Shown one piece after another: positions 56,977 to 64,000 of a stretch of DNA of 64,000 nt. The translations under genes were made by a program, and so were the position numbers. The first letter of the stretch is position 1. Every line of letters starts with the position of its first letter. Source of the DNA: Actinoplanes oblitus (lineage in GTDB: Bacteria > Actinomycetota > Actinomycetes > Mycobacteriales > Micromonosporaceae); the NCBI RefSeq assembly GCF_030252345.1, contig NZ_CP126980.1:2619501-2683500 (forward strand). The letters run 5' to 3'. The notes beneath the pieces are model-generated. The model did no database searches and had not been told where the DNA came from. It was given only the letters and a program-made list of their open reading frames with translations.

Positions 56977-57420
56977 ATGCTTCTGTTGCGCCGGGTCATC
57001 GGATCGGTGCTGCGCCGGGTGCGCCAGCATCAGGGCCGCACGTTGAAGGAGGTCGCGGCCGCCGCGGGCGTCTCACTGCCCTATCTGTCCGAGGTCGAGC
57101 GCGGCACCAAGGAGGCGTCCTCGGAGGTCCTCGCCGCGATCTGCCGGGCCCTCGGCCTGCCGATGACCGACCTGCTCGACCTGGTCCGCCAGGAGATGAT
57201 GCGCCAGCCGGCCCACCCGGTGCGCCCCGCGGGGCGGTACACCCTGGCGTCGTCGCCGGCCCCGGTCGCCCGGGCGCCGCACAGCGGACCGACCTGCTCG
57301 GTCACCGGCCGCCGCCCGGCCCGCCTACCGGCCGGCCGCCGTGCGGGCCGCGGGCACGCCGGCACCCGCCCGCGCACCGTCCTGGCCGGGATCGCGGCCA
57401 GGCTTTACGTGACCTGCTGA
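56977..57420 (+). CDS. ClgR-like XRE regulator with unusual C-terminal tail
   Basis: Seen: 147 residues from the ATG at 56977 with GGGGGAGGGG upstream. Residues 1-75 (LLLRRVIGSVLRRVRQHQGRTLKEVAAAAGVSLPYLSEVERG in parts, then KEASSEVLAAICRALGLPM) match ClgR, the activator of clp protease genes. The remaining 70 residues are Pro/Arg/Gly/Ala-rich (ARAPHSG, RRPARLPAGRRAGRGHAG) and end LYVTC. That tail is not like ClgR, whose short C-terminus normally ends in a Clp-recognised Ala motif. It may be a frameshifted or extended tail. Confidence 0.8.
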   Translation: MLLLRRVIGSVLRRVRQHQGRTLKEVAAAAGVSLPYLSEVERGTKEASSEVLAAICRALGLPMTDLLDLVRQEMMRQPAHPVRPAGRYTLASSPAPVARAPHSGPTCSVTGRRPARLPAGRRAGRGHAGTRPRTVLAGIAARLYVTC

Positions 57421-57436
57421 GCCGTGGCGGGGCCGG

Positions 57437-58297
57437 TCAGGCCAGGATGGTGATCGTGGTGCCGGCCGGGATCTCCGCGACCAGCTTCTTCTGCGCCGGG
57501 CCCGGCATCCGGATGCAGCCGTTCGACACGCTGTGCCCGAACACGCTGTCCTTGTACCACGCGTGGATGCCGGTGTGCGCCAGCTGGAACGCGGACGCCA
57601 TCTTCTCCGGCTCCTCCGGGATCGAGCCCAGCACCAGCGCCCGGATGCCCAGGTAGATGTCGCCCCTCATCGGCGTCGTGCCCATCACGAACGTCCGGCC
57701 GATCGGGGTGGGTGTCTGCTTCGCCCCGGTCGCTACGGTCCACCGTTTCTGCTCCTGGCCGTCACGCAGCCAGCTCAGCGTGTGCTGGGACACCTGGACG
57801 ATCAGCTGGTCGCGCAGCGTCTCGGTCTGGTAGTCGCCGGGCGGCACCCAGCCGATCCGCCGGTTCACCGACGGGACCAGCACGGCCACCCAGCCACGGT
57901 CCTCGGCCACCACCGGGACCACGGTGCGCAGGCCGCTGATCTCCGGCGGCAGGAAGGCGCGCGGCTTGCCGCCCGGCGCGTCGTAGAGCGCCACCTTCTT
58001 TGTCGGGTGCAGGCCCTGGGTCGGGGCGACCGTCGAATTCTGCTCCGGGTCGGCGGGCAGGCCGGTCGGCCCGTCCGAATACTTGATCACCGGCAGGCCG
58101 GCCGGCGCCTTCACGGCGACCGGCACCTTCGCGGCGACGCTCGGCGAGGCCGGGAGCGAGGCGGCGGCCGAGGGGGCCACCCACTGGCCGGCGGAATCCG
58201 GGTCACGGCCGTGGGCGAAACCGACGGCGGCGCCGACGGCCAGCACCGCGGCGGCGGCCGTCGCGGTCAGGTACACGCGGGTCCGGGGGCTGGACAT
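57437..58297 (-). CDS. L,D-transpeptidase (YkuD)
   Basis: Seen: 286 residues. N-terminal signal/anchor helix (about 8-27, LTATAAAAVLAVGAAVGF), a spacer with an SH3-like region, and a YkuD catalytic domain (about 165-286) with HTGIHAWYK, then SNGCIRM containing the catalytic Cys261. These enzymes form 3-3 cross-links in peptidoglycan outside the membrane and resist most beta-lactams. The domain order resembles actinobacterial Ldt enzymes. It is convergent with the ClgR-like gene, 16 bp apart. Confidence 0.92.
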   Translation of the reverse strand: MSSPRTRVYLTATAAAAVLAVGAAVGFAHGRDPDSAGQWVAPSAAASLPASPSVAAKVPVAVKAPAGLPVIKYSDGPTGLPADPEQNSTVAPTQGLHPTKKVALYDAPGGKPRAFLPPEISGLRTVVPVVAEDRGWVAVLVPSVNRRIGWVPPGDYQTETLRDQLIVQVSQHTLSWLRDGQEQKRWTVATGAKQTPTPIGRTFVMGTTPMRGDIYLGIRALVLGSIPEEPEKMASAFQLAHTGIHAWYKDSVFGHSVSNGCIRMPGPAQKKLVAEIPAGTTITILA

Positions 58298-58381
58298 CCG
58301 GACAGCGTAACGACCCGGCGGCGAAGATGAAGGATCTTGTAAACAACGAGTGGTTCACATCTCGGCGATAAGGTGTGACCC

Positions 58382-59386
58382 ATGCTGCGGAGGCTGGGCT
58401 TTCTCACCATCGGCCTGTTCGACGAGGCGGAACCGCGCCGCGGGCACGAGGCCACCCTGGAGATCATCGAGCTGGGTGAGCGGCTCGGCTTCGACAGTGC
58501 CTGGGTGCGCCACCGGCACCTGCAGTTCGGCATCTCCTCGCCGATCGCCGTGCTGGCCGCCGCCACCCAGCGCACCAGCCGGATCGAGCTGGGCACCGCG
58601 GTCATCCCGCTCGGCTGGGAGAACCCGCTGCGGCTGGCCGAGGACCTGGCCACCGTCGACCTGCTCTCCGGCGGCCGGCTCAACCCCGGCGTCAGCGTCG
58701 GCCCGCCGATGCACTTCGACAGCGTCAAGGACGCGATCTATCCCGACACGGCGCAGGCGGAGGACTTCGGCTACGCCCGGGCTGAGCGACTGCTCGCTTG
58801 CGTACGCGGTGAGCAGGTCACCGACTTCCGCGGGACGGTCGGGTTCGAGCAGTTCTCCGATCGCGTGCAGCCGCACTCGCCGGGCTTGGCGTCCCGCCTG
58901 TGGTACGGCGGGGGCAGCCTGCGCTCGGCCACCTGGGCCGGTGAGCACGGCATGAACTTCCTGACCAGCAGTGTGGTGAAAGCGGAGGAGGCGGAGGACT
59001 TCGACGCGATCCAGCTCTCGCACATCCGGGCCTTCCGCGCCGCACACCCGGATGGCGACAGCGCCCGGGTCTCCCAGGGACTCGTGGTGATCCCGACCGA
59101 TTCGGCGACGGCGGCGCAGCGGGCGAAGTACTTCGCGTATGCCGAGCAGCGCTTACCGCGTACCAGAACTCCTCAGGGACCGGCGCGGATGATGTTCGCG
59201 CCGGACGTCGTCGGCACCGCGGCGGAGATCGCGGAGCAGCTCGCGGAGCGAGCCGCCTTCCGGGAGGTGGACGAGGTCGCGTTCGCGTTGCCGTTCACCT
59301 TCGAGCACGAGGACTACGTGCAGATCCTCACCGACATGGCGCAGCACGTCGGCCCCGCCCTGGGCTGGAAACCGGCCCTGGCGTAG
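58382..59386 (+). CDS. LLM-class flavin-dependent oxidoreductase
   Basis: Seen: 334 residues. Luciferase-like fold: LGFLTIGLFDEAEP, IELGERLGFDSAWVRHRHLQFG in parts, TSRIELGTAVIPLGWENPLRLAEDLATVD in parts, and LSGGRLNPGVSVGP. It is shorter than the NtaA/DszA class (442 residues at 25173) and belongs to the F420- or FMN-using group, which cannot be separated by eye. TAAGGT at 58369-58374, 7 nt before the ATG, suggests a leaderless start. Substrate unknown, with no neighbouring partner. Confidence 0.85.
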   Translation: MLRRLGFLTIGLFDEAEPRRGHEATLEIIELGERLGFDSAWVRHRHLQFGISSPIAVLAAATQRTSRIELGTAVIPLGWENPLRLAEDLATVDLLSGGRLNPGVSVGPPMHFDSVKDAIYPDTAQAEDFGYARAERLLACVRGEQVTDFRGTVGFEQFSDRVQPHSPGLASRLWYGGGSLRSATWAGEHGMNFLTSSVVKAEEAEDFDAIQLSHIRAFRAAHPDGDSARVSQGLVVIPTDSATAAQRAKYFAYAEQRLPRTRTPQGPARMMFAPDVVGTAAEIAEQLAERAAFREVDEVAFALPFTFEHEDYVQILTDMAQHVGPALGWKPALA

Positions 59387-59515
59387 ACCGTTACGGCGTC
59401 GGGGTCCGGCACGTCGCGACCATCGGCGGACGTCGCCCTTGCGGGCCGGGCGTTCTGGACGCGCCAGCGGCCTGCCCGGCCCGGAAGGGTCCCTGGCGGG
59501 AGCGACGATCAGTGA

Positions 59516-60415
59516 TCAGCGCGGGCCCGAGTCAGGAAGAATTTGATCTTGATTTGTTGCGGACATCCAGGCGCGGGTGCCGAACGAGGCACAGGACCGC
59601 GTGGCGACCGCGGCGGCCTCGTCGAGGGCCTCGGCGAACGTCGCGCCGGTCAGCGGCCAGCGGCGCGCGACAGCCAGGGTGAGCGCGCCGTGCAGCACGT
59701 CGCCGGCGCCCAGCGTGTCGACCACCGTGGTGCGTGGCACCGGCTGTTCCGTGAAACCGGCGCCGGTCCAGCGCAGCAGCGGCTCGGCGCCGCGGCTGAC
59801 GGCGATCCAGCGGACCCCGTGGCCGGCCAGCAGATCCGCGACGCCGATGTCCCGCGGCGGACGGAAGTCGGCGGAGCACACCACCACGTCCACCAGCGGC
59901 AGCAGGGCCGGGGTGACCGCTTTCCAGCTGCCCGCGTCGAGCAGCGTGGGGATGCCCCGGCGGCGGGCCTCGGTCAGCACCGCGACGGCCAGCTCCGGGT
60001 GGTGACCGTCCACCTGGACCGCCCGGACGTCCCCGGAGATCGGCAGGACGCCGGGTGGCACGACGGTGCGGGCCGCGCCGTTGGTGGACACGACGGCCCG
60101 GTTCCCGGTGCCGGCGCTGACCACGATGCTCGACACGGCCGGCGGGCCCGGGTCGTCGGCGGCCAGGTCGATCAGGCGGACTCCGAGATCCGCCAGGTCG
60201 GCGTGGATGCCGGCGGCGAGCGGATGCCTGCCGACTGCGGTCAGCAGGGTCGCGGTGCCGCCCAGATGGGCCACCGTGGCGGCGGCGTTGGTCGCCGGGC
60301 CGCCCGCCGCGACGGTCTGGGTGAGCGCGGTGACCTTCTCGTTGTCCGCCGGGTACCTCTCGACGAGCTGCAGGACGTCCAGCGTGCACAGTCCGGCCAG
60401 CAGGACCTCGGTCAC
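59516..60415 (-). CDS. PfkB-family carbohydrate kinase
   Basis: Seen: 299 residues. N-terminal GLCTLDVLQLVERYP and GGPATNAAATVAHLGG, and the C-terminal signature VDTLGAGDVLHGALTLAVAR with the catalytic Asp in GAGD, define a ribokinase-like PfkB kinase. It would phosphorylate a sugar or nucleoside with ATP. The ATG overlaps the last codons of the upstream TetR gene by 4 bp, so it is coupled to that regulator. No transporter is adjacent, so the substrate is not apparent. Confidence 0.85.
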   Translation of the reverse strand: MTEVLLAGLCTLDVLQLVERYPADNEKVTALTQTVAAGGPATNAAATVAHLGGTATLLTAVGRHPLAAGIHADLADLGVRLIDLAADDPGPPAVSSIVVSAGTGNRAVVSTNGAARTVVPPGVLPISGDVRAVQVDGHHPELAVAVLTEARRRGIPTLLDAGSWKAVTPALLPLVDVVVCSADFRPPRDIGVADLLAGHGVRWIAVSRGAEPLLRWTGAGFTEQPVPRTTVVDTLGAGDVLHGALTLAVARRWPLTGATFAEALDEAAAVATRSCASFGTRAWMSATNQDQILPDSGPR

Positions 60416-61044
60416 CCGCCGGCCGCCGCGCGGTCGAGCCGGGCGGCCAGCCCGTCGACGAAGGTGAGCAGGGCGAACTCGAAGCTGTCCCGGTCCACCG
60501 CGTCGGCGTGCTCGCGCAGCCGGTGGGCGTCGCCGAGCGCCGGGTACCGATCCAGGTAGACCTGCACGTCGTCGACGAAGCCGCGCGAGAACGAGCCCAT
60601 CGCGGCACCGATGACCAGGTACTTCGTGGAGGCGCCGATCATCGTGGCGTCCCGGGCCGGCCAGCCGGCGGCGACCAGCCCGCCGTGCACGGCGTCGGCC
60701 CGGCGCAGCGAGGCGTCGCGCTGGCCGGGGCCGTGGGCCAGGAACGGCACGATGTTCGGATGCTCGGCCAGCGCGGCGCGGTACGAGCGGGCCCAGCCGA
60801 GCAAGCCCTCCCGCCAGCCGTCGGCGAACGCGCTGACGTCGACCTTCTCCATGATCTCGCCGGCCACGTCGTCGAGCAGCTGCTCCTTGGTGGGGTAGTG
60901 GAAGTAGAGGGCGGGTGCGCTCACGGTCAGGGCGGTGGCGAGCTTCCGCATGCTCAGGCCCTCCAGGCCGGCCCGGTCGATGATCTCCAGCGCGGCCGCC
61001 CGGATGCCGGGCTTGCTGAGCAGCGGGGTCGTCGGCCGCGGCAT
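60412..61044 (-). CDS. TetR-family regulator
   Basis: Seen: 210 residues from the ATG at 61044 with RBS GGAGA; an upstream in-frame ATG at 61071 is less likely. HTH: IRAAALEIIDRAGLEGLSMRKLATALTVSAPALYFHYPTKEQLL in parts, with the C-terminal domain of the Tet-repressor-like type (YRAALAEHPNIVPFLAHGPG). It is divergent from the acyl-CoA dehydrogenase operon (61133), with two 17-bp direct repeats between them, and co-transcribed with the PfkB gene. It probably controls both. Confidence 0.88.
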   Translation of the reverse strand: MPRPTTPLLSKPGIRAAALEIIDRAGLEGLSMRKLATALTVSAPALYFHYPTKEQLLDDVAGEIMEKVDVSAFADGWREGLLGWARSYRAALAEHPNIVPFLAHGPGQRDASLRRADAVHGGLVAAGWPARDATMIGASTKYLVIGAAMGSFSRGFVDDVQVYLDRYPALGDAHRLREHADAVDRDSFEFALLTFVDGLAARLDRAAAGG

Positions 61045-61072
61045 GGAGGCGTCTCCTGACTGTTGTTTCACC

Positions 61073-61122
61073 TAACAGCGTTAAGTTAACATGAGACCGG
61101 AAACCTGACAGCGTTCAGTTTA
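61073..61122. promoter_or_regulatory. Two 17-bp direct repeats, probable TetR operators
   Basis: TAACAGCGTTAAGTTAA (61073-61089) and TGACAGCGTTCAGTTTA (61106-61122), consensus TNACAGCGTTNAGTTNA, start-to-start 33 bp (three turns). The second site ends 10 bp before the acyl-CoA dehydrogenase start. Confidence 0.65.
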
Positions 61123-61132
61123 GGAGCCGGCC

Positions 61133-62281
61133 GTGGACCTCACCCTCTCGGAGGAACAGCTTCAGCTGCGTGACCTCGCCCGGGACTGGGTGGAGCGCGA
61201 GGTCGTGCCGCACGCCACCGAGTGGGATCGGGCCGAGCAGGTCGACCCGAAGATCGTCGGCAAGCTGGCCGAGCTGGGGTTCCTGGGCCTGGGGATCGCC
61301 GAGGAGTTCGGCGGCTCGGGCGGCGACTTCGTGGACTACGCGCTGGTGATGGAGGAGCTCGGCCGCGGCGACACCTCGGTGCGCGGCATCGTCTCGGTCA
61401 CCCTCGGCCTGGTCGCCAAGACCATCCAGGCGTACGGCACCGAGGAGCAGAAAAGGCAGTGGCTGCCCCGGTTCTGCTCCGGCGAGACGATCGGCTGCTT
61501 CGGGCTGACCGAGCCGGGCACCGGCTCCGACGCCGGCAACCTGGCCACCCGCGCCGTCCGGGACGGCGACGACTGGCTGATCAGCGGCGAGAAGATCTTC
61601 ATCACCAACGGGACGTGGGCCGGCCTGGCGCTGGTCTTCGCCCGCACCGGCGGTCCCGGCCCGCGCGGCGTCACCGCCTTCCTGGTCCCCACCGACCGGC
61701 CCGGCTTCGGCCGCCGCGAGATCAAGGGCAAGCTCGGCCTGCGCGGGCAGGCCACCGCCGAGCTGACCCTCGACGAGGTGCGCGTCTCCGACGCGGAGCG
61801 GCTCGGCGACCTCGGGGCCGGCTTCAAGATCGCGATGGCCGCGCTGGACAAGGGCCGGATCGCTGTCGCTTCCGGTTGTGTGGGCCTGGCGCGAGGCTGC
61901 CTCGAGGCGGCTGTCGCGTACGCCGGGGAGCGCACCCAGTTCGGCAAGCCGATCGCCGCGTACCAGCTCGTGCAGGAGATGATCGCCGACATGGCGGTGG
62001 AGACCGACGCGGCCCGGCTGCTCGTCTGGCGCGCCGCCGATCTGGTCGACCGCGGGCAGCCGTTCGGCACCGCCGCGTCGATGGCCAAGCTGTTCGCCAG
62101 CGAGGCCGCCGTCAAAGCCGCCAACCAGGCGATCCAGGTGTTCGGTGGATATGGATACGTCGACGAGTTCCCGGTCGGCAAGTTCATGCGCGACGCCCGC
62201 GTCCAGACCCTCTACGAGGGCACCAGCCAGATCCAGAAGTTGCTCATCGGCCGTGCGCTGACCGGGATCAGCGCTTTCTAG
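61133..62281 (+). CDS. Acyl-CoA dehydrogenase
   Basis: Seen: 382 residues from a GTG with AGGAGCC just upstream, standard family length. Motifs: FGLTEPGTGSDAGNLATRA (flavin/substrate loop), ITNGTWAGLALVFART, GGYGYVDEFPVGKFMRDARV (C-terminal domain) and the region of the catalytic Glu, TLYEGTSQIQKLLIGR. It introduces a double bond into an acyl-CoA, passing electrons to ETF. First gene of an operon with an SDR and a second acyl-CoA dehydrogenase; under the divergent TetR. Confidence 0.93.
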   Translation: MDLTLSEEQLQLRDLARDWVEREVVPHATEWDRAEQVDPKIVGKLAELGFLGLGIAEEFGGSGGDFVDYALVMEELGRGDTSVRGIVSVTLGLVAKTIQAYGTEEQKRQWLPRFCSGETIGCFGLTEPGTGSDAGNLATRAVRDGDDWLISGEKIFITNGTWAGLALVFARTGGPGPRGVTAFLVPTDRPGFGRREIKGKLGLRGQATAELTLDEVRVSDAERLGDLGAGFKIAMAALDKGRIAVASGCVGLARGCLEAAVAYAGERTQFGKPIAAYQLVQEMIADMAVETDAARLLVWRAADLVDRGQPFGTAASMAKLFASEAAVKAANQAIQVFGGYGYVDEFPVGKFMRDARVQTLYEGTSQIQKLLIGRALTGISAF

Positions 62282-62300
62282 GAACAAGGGAGTTCTCTGT

Positions 62301-63050
62301 ATGAGCCGGGTAGCCATCGTCACCGGGGCCGCGCGCGGCATCGGCGCGGCCACCGCACTTCAGTTCGCGTCCGAGGGCGCGGCCGTCGCCGTGCTCGACC
62401 TGAACGAGGCCGACTGCGCCGACGTGGTCGGCCGCATCCAGGCCGCCGGCGGCACCGCTGTCGCGCTGGGCTGCGACGTCGCCGACGAGGCCCAGGTCGA
62501 CGCGGCGATCGACAAGGTCGCGGCCGAGCTGGGCAGCGTCGACGTGCTGGTCAACAACGCCGGCGTCACGCGGGACAACCTGCTGCACAAGATGCCCGCG
62601 TCGGACTGGGACCTGGTGATGAACGTGCACCTGCGCGGCGCGTTCCTGTGCAGCCGGGCGGCGCAGCGGCACATGGTCCCGCGGCGCTCCGGCAAGATCG
62701 TCAACACCTCCAGCGTCTCCGCGCTGGGCAACCGCGGGCAGGCTAACTACGCCGCGGCCAAGGCCGGCATCCAGGGCCTGACCCGGACCCTCGCCATGGA
62801 GCTGGGGCCGTTCGGCATCAACGTCAACGCTGTCGCGCCCGGCTTCATCGTCACCGAGATGACCGACGCCACCGCGGCTCGGATCGGCATCTCGGCTGCC
62901 GATATGCAAGCCAAGGCTGCCGAGATAACCCCGTTGCGGCGGGTCGGCCAGCCCGAGGACATCGCCAAGGTCGTCGCGTTCCTGGCCAGCGACGCCGCGT
63001 CGTTCGTCACCGGCCAGACCCTGTACGTCGACGGCGGACGCCGTCTCTAG
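62301..63050 (+). CDS. SDR, 3-oxoacyl reductase (FabG-like)
   Basis: Seen: 249 residues. GAARGIGAATALQ (cofactor loop), NNAGVTRDNLLHKM, catalytic Ser in TSSVSALGNRG and YAAAKAG (Tyr and Lys of YxxxK), and the C-terminal TGQTLYVDGG. It is close to FabG 3-oxoacyl-ACP/CoA reductases, but in this operon it may work as a 3-hydroxyacyl-CoA dehydrogenase in degradation. It lies 19 bp after the first acyl-CoA dehydrogenase stop and 19 bp before the second. Confidence 0.9.
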   Translation: MSRVAIVTGAARGIGAATALQFASEGAAVAVLDLNEADCADVVGRIQAAGGTAVALGCDVADEAQVDAAIDKVAAELGSVDVLVNNAGVTRDNLLHKMPASDWDLVMNVHLRGAFLCSRAAQRHMVPRRSGKIVNTSSVSALGNRGQANYAAAKAGIQGLTRTLAMELGPFGINVNAVAPGFIVTEMTDATAARIGISAADMQAKAAEITPLRRVGQPEDIAKVVAFLASDAASFVTGQTLYVDGGRRL

Positions 63051-63069
63051 TCATCGCTGAGGAACTCTG

Positions 63070-64000
63070 ATGCGTCGCACGATTTTCAATGAGGACCACG
63101 AAGCCTTCCGGGCCACCCTGCGGGACTTTTTGCAGTCCGAGGTCGTCCCACACTACGACGACTGGCTGCACGAGGGCGAGGTGCCGCGCGAGTTCTACAA
63201 GAAGCTCGCCGAGCTCGGCCTGTTCGGCATCGAGGTGCCGGAGGAGTACGGCGGCGCCGGCATCGACTCGTTCAAGTTCGCCGCCGTGCAGTACGAGGAG
63301 ACCGCCCGGGCCGGCGTCTCGTTCGGCGGCTCCGGGGTGCACGTCGCGCTCTGCCTGCCGTACCTGCTGAACCTCGCCACCGAGGAGCAGAAGCAGCGCT
63401 GGCTGCCGTCGTTCGTCAGCGGCGACATGATGTTCGCGATCGCGATGACCGAGCCGGGCACCGGGTCCGACCTGGCCGGCATGAGCACCACCGCCAAGCT
63501 GTCCGAGGACGGCAAGCACTACGTGCTGAACGGCGCGAAGACCTTCATCACCGGTGGCGTGCTGGCCGACCGGGTGATCGTCTGCGCCCGCACGTCGCCG
63601 CCGAAGCCGGACGACCGGCGCTTCGGGATCTCGCTGCTGGTGGTGGACACCAAGCTGCCCGGGTACTCGGTCGGGCGCAAGCTGGACAAGCTGGGTCTGA
63701 AGACGTCGGACACGGCGGAGCTGGCGTTCCAGGACGTGCTCGTGCCGGTCGAGGACCTGCTCGGCGAGGAGAACAAGGGCTTCTCGTACCTCGGGCAGAA
63801 CCTGCCGCAGGAGCGTCTCGGGATCGCCTACGGGGCGTACGCGCAAGCCGCGGCGGCGGTCGAGTTCGCGAAGCGGTACACCCAGGAGCGGAAGGTGTTC
63901 GGGCAGACCGTCGCCTCGTTCCAGAACACCAAGTTCGAGCTGGCGGCCTGCCAGGCCGAGGTGGACGCGGCGCAGGCGGTGGCGGACCGGGCCCTCGAGG
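63070..64000 (+). CDS. Acyl-CoA dehydrogenase, second copy (cut by window end)
   Basis: Seen: 310 codons from the ATG at 63070 (RBS GAGGAAC), open at the right edge, so the C-terminal domain with the catalytic Glu is missing. Motifs: LFGIEVPEEYGGAG, AMTEPGTGSDLAGMSTTA, NGAKTFITGG, LGEENKGFSYL and QERLGIAYGAYAQA. It differs from the first copy in being longer-chain or branched-chain type by style. The gene pair in one operon may form a heteromeric or two-step acyl-CoA oxidation; the substrate is unknown. Confidence 0.92.
   Translation, partial: MRRTIFNEDHEAFRATLRDFLQSEVVPHYDDWLHEGEVPREFYKKLAELGLFGIEVPEEYGGAGIDSFKFAAVQYEETARAGVSFGGSGVHVALCLPYLLNLATEEQKQRWLPSFVSGDMMFAIAMTEPGTGSDLAGMSTTAKLSEDGKHYVLNGAKTFITGGVLADRVIVCARTSPPKPDDRRFGISLLVVDTKLPGYSVGRKLDKLGLKTSDTAELAFQDVLVPVEDLLGEENKGFSYLGQNLPQERLGIAYGAYAQAAAAVEFAKRYTQERKVFGQTVASFQNTKFELAACQAEVDAAQAVADRALE

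Noticed and set aside
59387..59515. Possible small gene or site between the LLM oxidoreductase and PfkB genes
   Set aside because: No RBS-preceded frame or strong repeat; treated as empty.

Overview
The window is high-GC DNA from a filamentous actinobacterium. The rRNA operon at 27.6-32.8 kb has the actinobacterial 16S/23S signatures and no tRNA in the spacer. Together with a Spo0M homologue, three copies of the actinobacterial DUF574 SAM methyltransferase, a DUF5753-type XRE regulator and a ClgR-like regulator, it points to the Micromonosporaceae, probably Actinoplanes or a close relative. The family-level guess is read from sequence character, not from a database search. I saw no prophage, insertion sequence, tRNA or CRISPR array.

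Layout. 0-5.8 kb: a partial DUF3159 membrane protein, a secreted AA10 copper monooxygenase with a CBM2 domain, an orphan CebR-type operator, and two TetR-controlled units (an SDR-like protein; a HXXEE membrane protein whose divergent promoter holds four palindromes). 5.8-13.4 kb: an aromatic-catabolism island with an MFS transporter, a divergent LysR regulator, and a coupled operon of flavin hydroxylase, extradiol dioxygenase, FAH-family enzyme, C-C-type alpha/beta hydrolase and cyclase-family hydrolase. 13.4-27.1 kb: housekeeping and accessory genes including hemerythrin, DUF574 methyltransferases, a triple-PAS hybrid kinase, GH15 glucoamylase, malate dehydrogenase, Spo0M, and a TauD plus flavin monooxygenase pair. 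27.1-32.9 kb: rRNA operon with two promoters, a 16S processing stem and a strong terminator. 32.9-36 kb: a repeat-rich stretch with several tandem and inverted repeats. 36-46.5 kb: protealysin-like protease, siderophore-interacting protein under an iron box, a ferric-reductase membrane domain, an RsbU/RsbV/RsbW partner-switching set, glutamine synthetase II, a universal stress protein and a TetX-like flavoprotein with its TetR.

46.5-53.6 kb is the most unusual part. A four-helix membrane protein ends in a 26-residue block that is repeated at the N-terminus of the next, 113-residue protein. This arrangement resembles bacterial amyloid signalling pairs. Beyond a zinc-ribbon membrane protein lies a second unit: a tiny membrane protein, an ECF sigma factor and a 14-repeat, nearly identical WD40 double propeller.

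53.8-64 kb: DUF5753 regulator with a DUF574 methyltransferase, a short Rho paralogue, a ClgR-like regulator, an L,D-transpeptidase, a luciferase-like oxidoreductase, a TetR/PfkB pair, and a divergent acyl-CoA dehydrogenase/SDR/acyl-CoA dehydrogenase operon that runs off the end. Many starts lie 6-7 nt after a TANNNT hexamer, so leaderless transcription looks common and was used to choose several starts.
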